Source: Roseimicrobium gellanilyticum | Lineage (GTDB): Bacteria > Verrucomicrobiota > Verrucomicrobiia > Verrucomicrobiales > Verrucomicrobiaceae | NCBI RefSeq assembly: GCF_003315205.1 | Contig: NZ_QNRR01000014.1 | Span: forward strand, 1 to 64,000 | Direction: 5' to 3' | Length of the DNA stretch: 64,000 nucleotides | In this document: positions 52,168 through 61,214 of the stretch, piece after piece | How positions within the stretch are numbered: position 1 is the first letter of the stretch | Layout: every line of letters starts with the position of its first letter | Translations under genes and position numbers: made by a program | The notes under the pieces: model-generated | Told to the model about the DNA's origin: nothing | Seen by the model: only the letters and a program-made list of their open reading frames with translations | Database searches by the model: none

Positions 52168-52671
52168 TCAGCGCTTCAAGGTTGCGATCACCGCGCCAGA
52201 CTTCCATTCCTTCAGCACCACGGTGTACTCCTTGCCTGCGAAGGAAAGGCCCCCATCGGTGAGCTTCTGTTCGGCGGCTCCGGTGAAGGTCGCCACGGTG
52301 CGGGAGAGGCGCTTCAGCAAATCGGATCGCGGCACCTTGGTTTTCTCCGCGCTGAACTGCACGGCCACCGAGGTGATTTCGGGGCCGGTCTCCGAGTTGT
52401 TCACCACCACATTGTCTGCGGCGAATCCAAACACCTGGCCTGGGTCATTCAGCATGCGTCCAGTGGAGTCCGTGCCCATGATCCAGGGCACTTGTGGCAG
52501 CTTCGAGAGCTGCCAATGGCCGGCTTCTTTAAACCAATCCTCAATGGGAAGATGACGCGGGTTGCCGCTGGCGTTGAGAAACAAACCTCCAACGGATTGC
52601 GGAATGGCGGCAACGCGTGGTGCAACCGCGGTGAAGAAGACGCCAGCAAGGAGCAGCGGTAGGAGTTTCAT
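52168..52671 (-). CDS. Small exported hypothetical protein
   Basis: A 167-residue protein with a signal peptide (about 1-21, ending near RVAA). The mature part begins with a Gly/Leu segment (PQSVGGLFLNASGNPRHLP) and continues with strand-rich sequence (ITSVAVQFSAEKTK; LSFAGKEYTVVLKEWKSGAV). No motif was recognised. As the first gene of the three-gene peptidase operon it may be a substrate, inhibitor or partner of the two peptidases. The ATG at 52671 was chosen because the four residues before it add nothing to the signal. Confidence 0.6.
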   Translation of the reverse strand: MKLLPLLLAGVFFTAVAPRVAAIPQSVGGLFLNASGNPRHLPIEDWFKEAGHWQLSKLPQVPWIMGTDSTGRMLNDPGQVFGFAADNVVVNNSETGPEITSVAVQFSAEKTKVPRSDLLKRLSRTVATFTGAAEQKLTDGGLSFAGKEYTVVLKEWKSGAVIATLKR

Positions 52672-52832
52672 GGCGAGACGCAATGCAAAGTTTGAACCCG
52701 ACAGGGAAACCAGCGTAAGACGAATCTTCGCGAAGAGGAAGACAAAACAACAGTGGAGGAGATCAGGAGGAGATCCTCAAGACCTAGGCAGATGCAGAGG
52801 CAAGGCTTCTGGAGGAGCCTGCTACAATGGGG

Positions 52833-53588
52833 TCAGCCACGCCATGCGTCCCACAGGAGCTTGAGTGTCATCACAAAAACCACCGTAAGGAACACCGGAC
52901 GGATGAAGGCCGCTCCTCGCTTGATGACCATCCCGGAGCCGAGACGCGCACCCAGAAGCTGCCCGGCGATCATCACGCCACCCGCGACGAAATGCACCGA
53001 GCCATTCACGAGGAAAATGGCCAGCGCTCCGACGTTACTGGCGAGGTTTGCTGCCTTGGTGTAGCCCGTGGCGGAGCGCAGATCCAAACCCAGCAAAGCC
53101 ACCAGGGCTACCGTCCAGAAAGAACCCACTCCCGGGCCAAAGAATCCATCATAGAATCCCAGCGCGATACCGAAGAGAATGGCAAAGGTCAGCCACGGCA
53201 TCCGGCGCGGACCAGTGTGGATGCCGAAGTGGCGGTTCAGTGCGGTATACACCGCCACGGCAGCGAGCATCCACGGAATAAGCTGCTTCAGAACTTCCTT
53301 GCTAAGCACGCTGACGGCGATGGCCCCACCCATGCTGGCAAGTCCGGAGAGCACCACCGCAAGCCACAGGCAGGGAGTTTTCATGAGTCCGGCCCGCGCA
53401 TAGCGCCACACGGCGATGCCAGTGCCGAAGCAGGCTTGGAACTTGTTTGTCCCCAGCGCCACCTGCGGTGGCACGCCGGAAGCCAGAAGCGCCGGCACCG
53501 CGATAAGCCCGCCGCCGCCCGCAATGGCATCGATGAATCCACCCGCGAATCCGGCGAGGAACAAGAGTGCGAGGGTGAGGAGCGACAT
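52833..53588 (-). CDS. TSUP/TauE-SafE family exporter
   Basis: A 251-residue inner-membrane protein with eight predicted helices in two repeats. The family motif GFAGGFIDAIAGGGGLIAVP at the N-terminus and its second-half copy (FALGFYDGFFGPGVGSF-type segment) are clear. Members carry sulfite, sulfoacetate or other organosulfur anions; some are formate or phosphonate carriers. The substrate is unknown. The gene stands alone between two other operons. Confidence 0.9.
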   Translation of the reverse strand: MSLLTLALLFLAGFAGGFIDAIAGGGGLIAVPALLASGVPPQVALGTNKFQACFGTGIAVWRYARAGLMKTPCLWLAVVLSGLASMGGAIAVSVLSKEVLKQLIPWMLAAVAVYTALNRHFGIHTGPRRMPWLTFAILFGIALGFYDGFFGPGVGSFWTVALVALLGLDLRSATGYTKAANLASNVGALAIFLVNGSVHFVAGGVMIAGQLLGARLGSGMVIKRGAAFIRPVFLTVVFVMTLKLLWDAWRG

Positions 53589-53690
53589 GAGAGAGTGGAA
53601 ACCGAATCAGCATCAGTATGCACGCAACGCCCACACCGCAGGCTGAATACCGGTGTTCTGTGGACTCAGCAACGAGGGCAGCATACGGTA

Positions 53691-55553
53691 CTAGAGCTTT
53701 GGAGGTGCCGGCTTGATGGGCGCCATCTGGCCGCTGGCGATGCCGTGCACCTTCATGGCGCGCCTGTAGACCGTCTTTCCGCAGGCGATGAAGAGTTCGC
53801 TCAGATCCTTGCCGCCGAAGGAGACATCAAATGGCTTCTCAGGCGTGGGAATGATGAAGTTCACCCGCCCAGCCTGATCACATACCTGAATGCCAAGTGT
53901 GGTCGCCACATACACACGGCCATCCGTATCCACGCAGATGCCGCGGGGGTAGTTGACCGGACCCTCCTCGGTATCAAGTTTTACAAACCGCTGCCCATGT
54001 TTGAGGGAGCCATCCGGCTGCACCTGCCAGCTGATCACCTCCGGTTGCTGCCAGTCGCATGCGTAGAGGAGCGTCTGATCCGGTGAAAAAGCCAGCCTTC
54101 CTGCAGAAAAGGGAAGATCCGCATACTTGGTCCGTCGCGTCATGGCTCCATCAGGAGCAATGGAGACAATCGAAGGCAGGGTATTTCCCACGTCTCTGAT
54201 ATCACCCACGGGAGATTCCCCCGCAATGTTGGAATAGCATGCCGCATAAACACGACCATTGAAGCTGGCGCAAAGGGAGCCATTTCTCGCACCAGTCACC
54301 GTGCGTGTCACCTTCCCTTCACCATCCAGCGAGACCAACGTATGCTGCGGAGGTGAAGTGTCCCTGTTCTGGATGCTGGCAATGATGCCCTCCTGATTGC
54401 ATGGGACAATGGATGTTATGCCTTCGAGCCCGGAAGCAAAAATTTTCGCCGGACCATTCGCTGGAATAGAAACGATGGTCCCTGTGTCGTTCTCGACGAC
54501 ATACACGACACCAGCCTTGTCTGAAGCGAGGTGCTCCCATGACCACAGCTGATGCTTGGGTCCGCGCTGCATGACCTTGAAGGAGACCACATCATCCATG
54601 CGGGCTGCGACATCCCAGCCCTTTTCTGCCTGGCACACTTCGTACCCCTTCCACTTCGACTCGCCCCTGGCATTCGCCTTGATCTCCCTGGTCGTCTGCC
54701 AGTCGCGCCAGAGCCAGCGCAATACATCCGGGAAGATTTGAGAGGCGTGCTTCTGATTGTGCCCACCTTCACTCCAAGCGTGGTTCACGTCATAACCAGC
54801 CCAGGTGAAGGAGCGCTCCATCATCTGGTTCGCCATCCACCAGTCGCCGCAGTAGAGGTTGTTATCTCCGGTGCCACTCTGGAGAAAAATGCGGATGGGC
54901 TTGGGCTCGAACTTGCGAACGAGCACGGGAAGACGATCCCCACCGTGGATTCCCACGTAGGTGCCAACTCCAGTGAAAACGCGGCGAAAGCGATCCGGCC
55001 GGTGCCATGCCACCATGAAAGCCGCAATGCCACCGCTGCTGTTCCCTGAGATCGCCGCGTCATTGGGGTCCGCGCTGAGCTTGATCCCGTGCTTCGTTTC
55101 GATGGCTGGCAGGAACTCCTCAATCAGAAAGCGGGAGTAGGTGTCCGTGATGCTGTCATACTCGAAACTGCGGTTGAAGCGCGGTAGCGCATTCCCATCG
55201 GCTGCAGGTATCACGCCCGGCTTGATGAAGACACCAATGAGCGGTGGGATGTCTTTCTTCGCGATCAGGTTGTCGAACACCACCGGCGCCTGGTAGATGA
55301 CGCCATCCTGAAACACCATGAAGGCAGCAGGCTTGGACCGGTCGAGCCCTTGGGGGATGTAGAGCTGGTACTCGCGCTGGGTGCCTGGGAAGCAACTCTT
55401 TCCATCTGCAGTGTAGGTGTCCTTGATCAGCTCCCCCTTTGGCACATCCGGCTGCGGCTTCGAATCGGCGGTGAGGGGGAACTCCGGTTCCGCCGATTTC
55501 ACTTGTGGTGAAAGCAGGAGAAAAAGCACGAGCAAAAGGGGGTGCGGGCGCAT
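53691..55553 (-). CDS. Exported esterase fused to an SMP-30/gluconolactonase-type propeller
   Basis: A 620-residue exported protein with two domains. After the signal peptide (about 1-20) comes an esterase-D-type alpha/beta hydrolase (about 30-290) with the nucleophile motif GNSSGG and a likely catalytic histidine in EGGHNQKHA. The C-terminal half (about 320-600) has propeller repeats of the SMP-30/gluconolactonase/LRE-like type (GKVTRTVTGARNGSLCASFNGRVYA; YPRGICVDTDGRVYVATT). Such fusions are seen in planctomycete and verrucomicrobial glycan-degrading genomes. The likely role is release of ester groups from plant or algal polysaccharide. Confidence 0.85.
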   Translation of the reverse strand: MRPHPLLLVLFLLLSPQVKSAEPEFPLTADSKPQPDVPKGELIKDTYTADGKSCFPGTQREYQLYIPQGLDRSKPAAFMVFQDGVIYQAPVVFDNLIAKKDIPPLIGVFIKPGVIPAADGNALPRFNRSFEYDSITDTYSRFLIEEFLPAIETKHGIKLSADPNDAAISGNSSGGIAAFMVAWHRPDRFRRVFTGVGTYVGIHGGDRLPVLVRKFEPKPIRIFLQSGTGDNNLYCGDWWMANQMMERSFTWAGYDVNHAWSEGGHNQKHASQIFPDVLRWLWRDWQTTREIKANARGESKWKGYEVCQAEKGWDVAARMDDVVSFKVMQRGPKHQLWSWEHLASDKAGVVYVVENDTGTIVSIPANGPAKIFASGLEGITSIVPCNQEGIIASIQNRDTSPPQHTLVSLDGEGKVTRTVTGARNGSLCASFNGRVYAACYSNIAGESPVGDIRDVGNTLPSIVSIAPDGAMTRRTKYADLPFSAGRLAFSPDQTLLYACDWQQPEVISWQVQPDGSLKHGQRFVKLDTEEGPVNYPRGICVDTDGRVYVATTLGIQVCDQAGRVNFIIPTPEKPFDVSFGGKDLSELFIACGKTVYRRAMKVHGIASGQMAPIKPAPPKL

Positions 55554-55663
55554 GGTGGAAAGGAGTGTGGAGGGAAATGCCGTGGGTGGCAAGAATCGGT
55601 GCGGGTTCCCTTCGGCGGACATTGCAGCACGGGTACGGCATGCGTATCCTCTAGGAAGGACCC

Positions 55664-56122
55664 ATGATCATCCGGCATATCTACATTTCCCCTGCCCACA
55701 TCTTCGTGGGACACCACGGCAAGCCCGCGGGTGAGACGCCCATGGAGGAGGTCGTGGAAGTGGAGTGCGTGGCGGGAAAGGGGCTCAGAGGAGACCGCTA
55801 TTTCGACTTCAAGGAGAACTTCAAAGGACAGGCCACCTTCTTCTCCGAGGAAGTGTACGAGCGGCTCTGCGAACAGATGCAGGTCACGGACAAGGACCCC
55901 TCGGTCTTCCGGCGGAATATCATCGTGCGCGGGGCGGACCTGAACAGCCTCATCGGCGCGGAGTTTGATGTACAGGGTGTGCGTTTCATCGGCACTCAGG
56001 AAGCCGCGCCATGCTATTGGATGAACCAGGCCTTTGGAGAAGGCGCGGAGCAGTTGCTCAAAGGAAACGGCGGTCTCCGCGCGCGCATCTTGAGTGATGG
56101 CATGCTGAGGCGGAACGGCTGA
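55664..56122 (+). CDS. MOSC-domain protein
   Basis: A 152-residue protein consisting of a single MOSC domain, the molybdenum cofactor sulfurase C-terminal fold. It shows VVEVECVAGKGLRGDRYFD with the conserved glycine-rich turn, RRNIIVRGADLNSLIGAEF, and the cysteine in APCYWMNQAFG. MOSC proteins bind sulfur or molybdopterin and pass it to molybdenum enzymes. It heads a cluster with mobA, fdhD and a cysteine desulfurase. Confidence 0.9.
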   Translation: MIIRHIYISPAHIFVGHHGKPAGETPMEEVVEVECVAGKGLRGDRYFDFKENFKGQATFFSEEVYERLCEQMQVTDKDPSVFRRNIIVRGADLNSLIGAEFDVQGVRFIGTQEAAPCYWMNQAFGEGAEQLLKGNGGLRARILSDGMLRRNG

Positions 56123-56146
56123 AGGAAGAAGAAGAAAGACATTCCC

Positions 56147-56734
56147 ATGGACCAGGCACAAGACCTTCCAGCATTCGCCGCCGCACTCATCTGCGGAGGG
56201 AGGTCCTTTCGCATGGGCCGTGACAAAGCATGGCTCGACTGGGGAGGCAGCCCGCTCTGGAGCGTGCAACTCGAAAAGCTCAGCTCGCTGAAACCCGCGC
56301 GACTCCTCATTGCCTGCCGAGAAGAGCAGAACATCCAGGCGCTGGGCGCGGAGGTGCTGCATGACCCGCCCGGCAACGCCGGACCACTGCCTCCTCTGCT
56401 GCGCTGCATGGAGCATGTGCAGATGCCGTTGCTCGCCCTGGCCGTGGACATGCCGGAGATCACCCCGGACCTGCTGTGCCGCATGGTCGCGGAGGGCCAG
56501 CCTGCAAAGCGTGGTGTGATATTTCGTTCCGAGGCCTATGGCTACGAACCCCTCGCTGCCCTCTACCCTGTGGAGGTGCTCCCATTGTTGCGCACCGCCG
56601 TGCAGGCTCATGATTTTCGCCTGCAGAACTTCGCGCAAGCTGCGGTGGACGCAGGCTTGATGCTCGTGCGGCACCCCTCACACCTTGAGGAAGGCCAGTT
56701 CAAAAACGTAAACACTCCCGATGACCTCCCCTGA
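56147..56734 (+). CDS. mobA: Molybdenum cofactor guanylyltransferase MobA
   Basis: A 195-residue cytoplasmic enzyme that attaches GMP from GTP to molybdopterin to make bis-MGD. The nucleotide-binding start (AALICGGRSFRMGRDKAWLDW) and the LAVDMPEI metal motif are intact. It lies 24 bp after the MOSC gene, and its end overlaps the start of fdhD by 14 bp, so they are translated together. Confidence 0.93.
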   Translation: MDQAQDLPAFAAALICGGRSFRMGRDKAWLDWGGSPLWSVQLEKLSSLKPARLLIACREEQNIQALGAEVLHDPPGNAGPLPPLLRCMEHVQMPLLALAVDMPEITPDLLCRMVAEGQPAKRGVIFRSEAYGYEPLAALYPVEVLPLLRTAVQAHDFRLQNFAQAAVDAGLMLVRHPSHLEEGQFKNVNTPDDLP

Positions 56735-57554
56735 CGCCGACACCGATGCCTCAACGCCCGTGCGGCTCTCGCGACTGGTGCGGGGAATCCCCATCGCGCG
56801 CGAGCAGGATGTCGTGGCCACGGAAGAGCCGTTGGAGATTCGCGTCGAAGGTCGCAGCCTCGCGGTGGTGATGCGCACCCCCGGACATGATGAAGAACTC
56901 ACCGCAGGCTTCCTCCTGACCGAGGGGATCATCCAGGACGGCTCGCAGATATTCGAGCTCTCCGTGTGCCCGAGCCGCTCTGAAGGGCAGGGCAATGTGG
57001 CGGACGTGCTCCTCTCCGGCACTCAGGTGGACTGGGATTCGCTCACGCGCCATGTGTTCTCCGGCAGCAGTTGCGGAGTGTGCGGGAAGGCGACAATCGA
57101 TTCCGTATTTCAGAAATTTCCACACGTCAGCGCGGACTGGCAAGTGTCATCCGATTTGCTGCTGAGTCTGCCGGACAAATTGCGCGCGGCGCAGTCCACC
57201 TTCGATCAAACTGGCGGCCTGCACGCAAGCGCGCTCTTCAACCTCGAAGGCAAACTCATCGTCCTGCGCGAAGACGTGGGCCGCCACAACGCACTCGACA
57301 AGGTACTGGGATACGCCCTCATGTCGGGCATGCTGCCTCTTTCAAAGTGCATCCTCATGGTGAGCGGCAGGGTCTCCTTCGAGATCATGCAGAAGGCGCT
57401 CGCGGGGGGGATTCCACTGCTCGCCGCCGTCTCTGCTCCCAGCAGCCTTGCCGTGCAGTTCGCGAAAGGCTCAAAGCAAACCCTCGTGGGCTTCCTCCGC
57501 GGCGACCGCATGAATGTGTATGCGGGAAATGAGCGGGTCACCCACGAAGGGTGA
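56721..57554 (+). CDS. fdhD: Formate dehydrogenase accessory sulfurtransferase FdhD
   Basis: A 277-residue protein that takes sulfur from a cysteine desulfurase and delivers it to the molybdenum cofactor of formate dehydrogenase. The essential cysteines are C118 and C121 in SSCGVCGKA. The REDVGRHNALDKVLG motif that follows and the late SGRVSFEIMQKAL segment are typical. It overlaps mobA. No formate dehydrogenase is in the window, so the target lies elsewhere. Confidence 0.95.
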   Translation: MTSPDADTDASTPVRLSRLVRGIPIAREQDVVATEEPLEIRVEGRSLAVVMRTPGHDEELTAGFLLTEGIIQDGSQIFELSVCPSRSEGQGNVADVLLSGTQVDWDSLTRHVFSGSSCGVCGKATIDSVFQKFPHVSADWQVSSDLLLSLPDKLRAAQSTFDQTGGLHASALFNLEGKLIVLREDVGRHNALDKVLGYALMSGMLPLSKCILMVSGRVSFEIMQKALAGGIPLLAAVSAPSSLAVQFAKGSKQTLVGFLRGDRMNVYAGNERVTHEG

Positions 57555-57647
57555 AACGCAAAGCAACGAAGCAGCAAAGAGATGGAAATTCACGAGGCGA
57601 AGCCTCCTTGCATACCTCGCATCTCCGTTGCACGCTAACTCCCACCC

Positions 57648-58775
57648 ATGCCCGGCTACTTTGACCACAACGCCACCACGCCGCTCCATCCCGTGGCGCG
57701 TGAAGCATGGCTGAAGGCAAGCGAGCGTCACTGGCACAACCCCTCCGGTCTCTACCGCGAAGCCGCGGAGACCAAACACCGGCTGGAAGAAGCGCGTGAA
57801 CGACTTGGCAAGCTGCTGGAGTGCGAGCCCCAACGCATTGTCTTCACCTCAGGAGCCACGGAAGCGAACAACGCCGTGCTGCGCATGCTCGCTGCGAAGC
57901 TCCCGGGTGACAGCACCGTCCTCACCTGTTGCATGGAGCACCCCAGCGTGCAGGTGCCCTTGCGTGCAGCCTTCGGCAAGCGTGTGCGGGAAGTGCCCCC
58001 ACGGCCCGATACCTCGCTGGACTGGGAGGCCTTCACCACTGCATTACAAACCCAGCGTCCCGCACTCGCCACTTTCATGGCGGCGAATAATGAATGCGGC
58101 ACCTTGCTCCCCTGGCTTCAGATCGGAATTGCATGTCGCGATGCTGGCGTACGTTTCCACTGCGATGCCACCCAGTGGATCGGCAAGATGCCCGGCATAC
58201 AACTGGGACAATGTTGCGACTACATCACCGGCAGTGCCCACAAGTTCGGTGGCCCCAAGGGCGTCGGATTTCTCGTGCTGAGTTCCGAAGATGAAGCTCT
58301 CGGTCTCCTCACGGGCGGACCACAGGAGGAAGGACGGCGCGCGGGCACGGAGAACTATCCCTCCATCGAGGCCATGGTGACCGTGCTGGAGCATCTCATG
58401 TCCAGGCTGGAATCGATGTCTGCCCAGGTCGAACTGCGCGAAGCCTTCGAAAAACAAATCAACCTTTCCATCCCCGGCACGAAGATTGTGGGCCAGGGCA
58501 CGCAACGCCTTTGGAATACCAGCATGCTCATCCTGCCGCGGCACGATCACCGCAAGTGGCTCGCACGTCTCAGCCAGCAGGGCTTTGCGGTCTCCACCGG
58601 CTCGGCATGCAGCGCGGGACATGATGGCGCCTCCCAAGTGCTGCAAGCCATCGGCGCCACACAGGAGGAAATGAAGCGCGTCCTACGTATCAGCGGCGGA
58701 TGGGAGACGACTGAAGAGGAATGGAGTGGCCTCACCGCTGCCATGGTCCGCGTGCGTGACAGCCTGGACGGCTAG
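57648..58775 (+). CDS. Cysteine desulfurase (NifS/IscS family)
   Basis: A 375-residue PLP enzyme that removes sulfur from cysteine to leave a protein persulfide. It starts with YFDHNATTPLHP, has the PLP lysine K199 in GSAHKFGGPKG, the EEGRRAGTEN segment, and the active cysteine C321 in STGSACSAGHD. It closes the MOSC-mobA-fdhD cluster and is the natural sulfur donor for FdhD, although general iron-sulfur work cannot be excluded. Confidence 0.93.
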   Translation: MPGYFDHNATTPLHPVAREAWLKASERHWHNPSGLYREAAETKHRLEEARERLGKLLECEPQRIVFTSGATEANNAVLRMLAAKLPGDSTVLTCCMEHPSVQVPLRAAFGKRVREVPPRPDTSLDWEAFTTALQTQRPALATFMAANNECGTLLPWLQIGIACRDAGVRFHCDATQWIGKMPGIQLGQCCDYITGSAHKFGGPKGVGFLVLSSEDEALGLLTGGPQEEGRRAGTENYPSIEAMVTVLEHLMSRLESMSAQVELREAFEKQINLSIPGTKIVGQGTQRLWNTSMLILPRHDHRKWLARLSQQGFAVSTGSACSAGHDGASQVLQAIGATQEEMKRVLRISGGWETTEEEWSGLTAAMVRVRDSLDG

Positions 58776-58845
58776 AGCTCTTTTGGTTCTGACACAGCCA
58801 CATGGCCATTTCATCATCACCCACGTTTCATGACGTGGCCGCAAA

Positions 58846-60048
58846 TCACCTCTCGCTGACACCATACTTCTTCAGCGGGCTATCCTTCCCCTTGGTGAGA
58901 TCACCCGCCGCCGGATCCTTCAGCATCGGGTCCTTGTCATAGACCCCGTCGACCTCAGCCACCGGCAGGCGCACGAAGGACTGCGTGCGCGCGGGATTGT
59001 CCACGCAGTACCACGCGTTCTTCTCAAACTTAAACGTCTGCGGCTCGGTTCCACCACCCACATTCACGGTAGTGGAGAGGTCCGTGGCGTGGAAGACGAT
59101 GAGGTTCTCCCGGAAGACACCGTTGCGACAAGGGGCGTATGCCGCGTCCTGATTCTCCTGGAGGATGCGCAGCACCCAGCGGGTCGGGCGATAGATGGTG
59201 TTCCTCTGGAATACCGCCCCGTCCACACCCACAAAAGCAACGGGTGCAGCCGACCCGGTGAAGTAGCAGTCCTCCACCGTGATGTCCTTCGCTTCGCATC
59301 CAGGGTTCGCCGGTCGCATGTATTCCAGACCGGTGCTTCCTCCCACATTCACCGCGCGACCTCCCGCATGGATGAACTGACACCGACGAATCACGATGGC
59401 GCGGCTGCCTCCTTTGCTCTGCACCGCGTTTGCCCCTGCTGACGCACCACCAGCATGATGGCTGAACACACAGTTCTCGACCACGCCTTCATGACAACCC
59501 ACGAAATCGATCGCTGACCCACCACCGCCCCACCGCTCAACGCGGCAACCCACAATCGTGAATCCATCCACCCCTGACATCTTGATGCCATCCTGGTTTC
59601 CCTTGGAGCCGATGTTCGTCACGGTGAGACGTCGCAGCACGATGCCACGGACCGGCGTGTCTCGATTGCCCGCATCATCGACATTCACGCCATTCCCAGT
59701 GGCGCCGTTGACGTGCAGATCGCGAAGCTCCACATGGCTGCAGCCACTGAGGTGAATGCCGCCTCCTCCACCCTCGAACACGGGAGGTTGCTTGTCATCC
59801 GCAGCCATGATGACGATTGACTTGCCTGCCTCACCTTTCAGACCTGAAGCTGAAATGCCTCCGCGATATGTGCCCGGCGCAACACGGATGATCGTGCCGG
59901 GGGTCGCTTGCTGTAGCGCTTGTAGCAGTGCTGTGCGATCTGAGACTTCCACCTCCGCAGCATGGATCGCATCAATCGCGGAGAAAAGAACCAGCGCCAG
60001 CGCGGCGGCAGAGGACGTGGCACCGAAGTGAGGGCTCGAAAACATCAT
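58846..60048 (-). CDS. Exported right-handed beta-helix protein
   Basis: A 400-residue protein with a signal peptide (about 1-30) followed by parallel-beta-helix repeats: GTIIRVAPGTYRGGISASG, GIHLSGCSHVELRDLHVNG, GIKMSGVDGFTIVGCRVERWG, AIDFVGCHEGVVENCVFS and AIVIRRCQFIHAGGRAVNVGG. Repeated cysteines occur at similar places in the coils. Such proteins bind or cut polysaccharides such as alginate, pectin or chondroitin. No catalytic residues can be fixed by eye. The start at 60048 gives the signal; a longer frame from 60144 does not. Confidence 0.82.
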   Translation of the reverse strand: MMFSSPHFGATSSAAALALVLFSAIDAIHAAEVEVSDRTALLQALQQATPGTIIRVAPGTYRGGISASGLKGEAGKSIVIMAADDKQPPVFEGGGGGIHLSGCSHVELRDLHVNGATGNGVNVDDAGNRDTPVRGIVLRRLTVTNIGSKGNQDGIKMSGVDGFTIVGCRVERWGGGGSAIDFVGCHEGVVENCVFSHHAGGASAGANAVQSKGGSRAIVIRRCQFIHAGGRAVNVGGSTGLEYMRPANPGCEAKDITVEDCYFTGSAAPVAFVGVDGAVFQRNTIYRPTRWVLRILQENQDAAYAPCRNGVFRENLIVFHATDLSTTVNVGGGTEPQTFKFEKNAWYCVDNPARTQSFVRLPVAEVDGVYDKDPMLKDPAAGDLTKGKDSPLKKYGVSER

Positions 60049-60104
60049 GGCACGACCCTTTAAGGAGCCGTGCCACACGATCTTTCCTGAACTGGAAAGC
60101 GTCC

Positions 60105-61139
60105 TTACTTCTTCTGCACCTTCGCTGGGATGGCCTGATTCCACTTTCCAAAGGAGAACTCACGCGCGGTGAAGACCCACAGGGCCACCTTCTTCTTCGC
60201 CCAGAAGTCGGGATTCTTCACCGTGGCGCGGGCGATTTCACGGCGCGGGCCATCCGCGCCACCGGCCTGCATGGAGAACTCCTCCACTGCCGACCCCAGT
60301 TCCACCTGCAGATGATCCACAAAGCCGCCCTGCTGTGCGAGCATCGCGCCACCGCGACGGAACACCTGCAGATGACTGTCTCCCAAGACCAGCACGGGGC
60401 TCGCGGGATCGCTTTCCACCGTGGTGACATCGGCACCTGCGGACTTGCCCGCACGCTGCATGGGAAGCTTCTCCTTTGGCACGGAGGCTCTTTGCGCATC
60501 GGTCAGCAGGTCCCCATGAAACTCAAGATCCTGCACGGGCAGCGTGGCAAAGCCGCTCCCGGCTGCCTGCGCAATGGCGGGATTCGCCTTCAACTTCTCC
60601 GCCACAAGCTTCGCCACCACCTGGCAGGCGTAGGGTGACCAGTGGGAATCCGTCGCGCAGTAGAGCTGCTTGCCATCAGCCTTCGCACGTTCCGCCTTGA
60701 ACACCGTTTCCAGATCCAGCACTTCAACCCCAGCAGCCTTCAGCTTCTCATAGTAGGGCACCAGGCTGGGAACGGATTTTGCATCAGCTCCGGCGTTCAG
60801 TTTCTCGGGATAGATGGCCGCCTTCGGCGGCACGGGGACGAGCAGCAGTTCGACTCCCAGCGCCTTGAGCTCTTGCGCGTATTTGGTGATCGCGGGCAGC
60901 GGATCCGTTCCCTCCTTGTTCACCTTCGCCATGTCTGCCGCAGCGAGGTCACCATTCGCAAGGTGTTCCAGTTCCTTACGCAGGAAGAACCAGCCTTTGT
61001 CCGCACCTTGCACGGAGAGATTCGTCGCTTGCGAGCCGGACAGCGCAGACTTCACGGCTTCCGTGAAGTCCTGCGCGTGGACGAGTGGAGTGCCGGCCAT
61101 CATGGCAGCGGCGAGAACAAAGGCAGCAAGGGGTTTCAT
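60105..61139 (-). CDS. Exported AlgX/AlgJ-like SGNH-fold protein
   Basis: A 344-residue exported protein with a signal peptide (about 1-23). The layout matches the AlgX/AlgJ group: GADKGWFFLRKELEHL near the start, the DSHWSPYACQ motif with aspartate and histidine, and LGDSHLQVFRRGG with the serine. AlgX and AlgJ add acetyl groups to alginate in the periplasm with the help of a membrane O-acyltransferase. No such transferase gene is adjacent. It lies upstream of the beta-helix gene on the same strand. Confidence 0.82.
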   Translation of the reverse strand: MKPLAAFVLAAAMMAGTPLVHAQDFTEAVKSALSGSQATNLSVQGADKGWFFLRKELEHLANGDLAAADMAKVNKEGTDPLPAITKYAQELKALGVELLLVPVPPKAAIYPEKLNAGADAKSVPSLVPYYEKLKAAGVEVLDLETVFKAERAKADGKQLYCATDSHWSPYACQVVAKLVAEKLKANPAIAQAAGSGFATLPVQDLEFHGDLLTDAQRASVPKEKLPMQRAGKSAGADVTTVESDPASPVLVLGDSHLQVFRRGGAMLAQQGGFVDHLQVELGSAVEEFSMQAGGADGPRREIARATVKNPDFWAKKKVALWVFTAREFSFGKWNQAIPAKVQKK

Positions 61140-61214
61140 GATCGGGGACAGCGTGGATGGAATATTACAAGGTAGAGTACGGAGAATGGACAAAATATCT
61201 TGGGTGACGGCGAA

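Noticed and set aside
52827-54086. A 419-codon plus-strand frame across the TSUP gene and the esterase-propeller gene
   Set aside because: It overlaps two convincing minus-strand genes and has no recognisable sequence features beyond low complexity.
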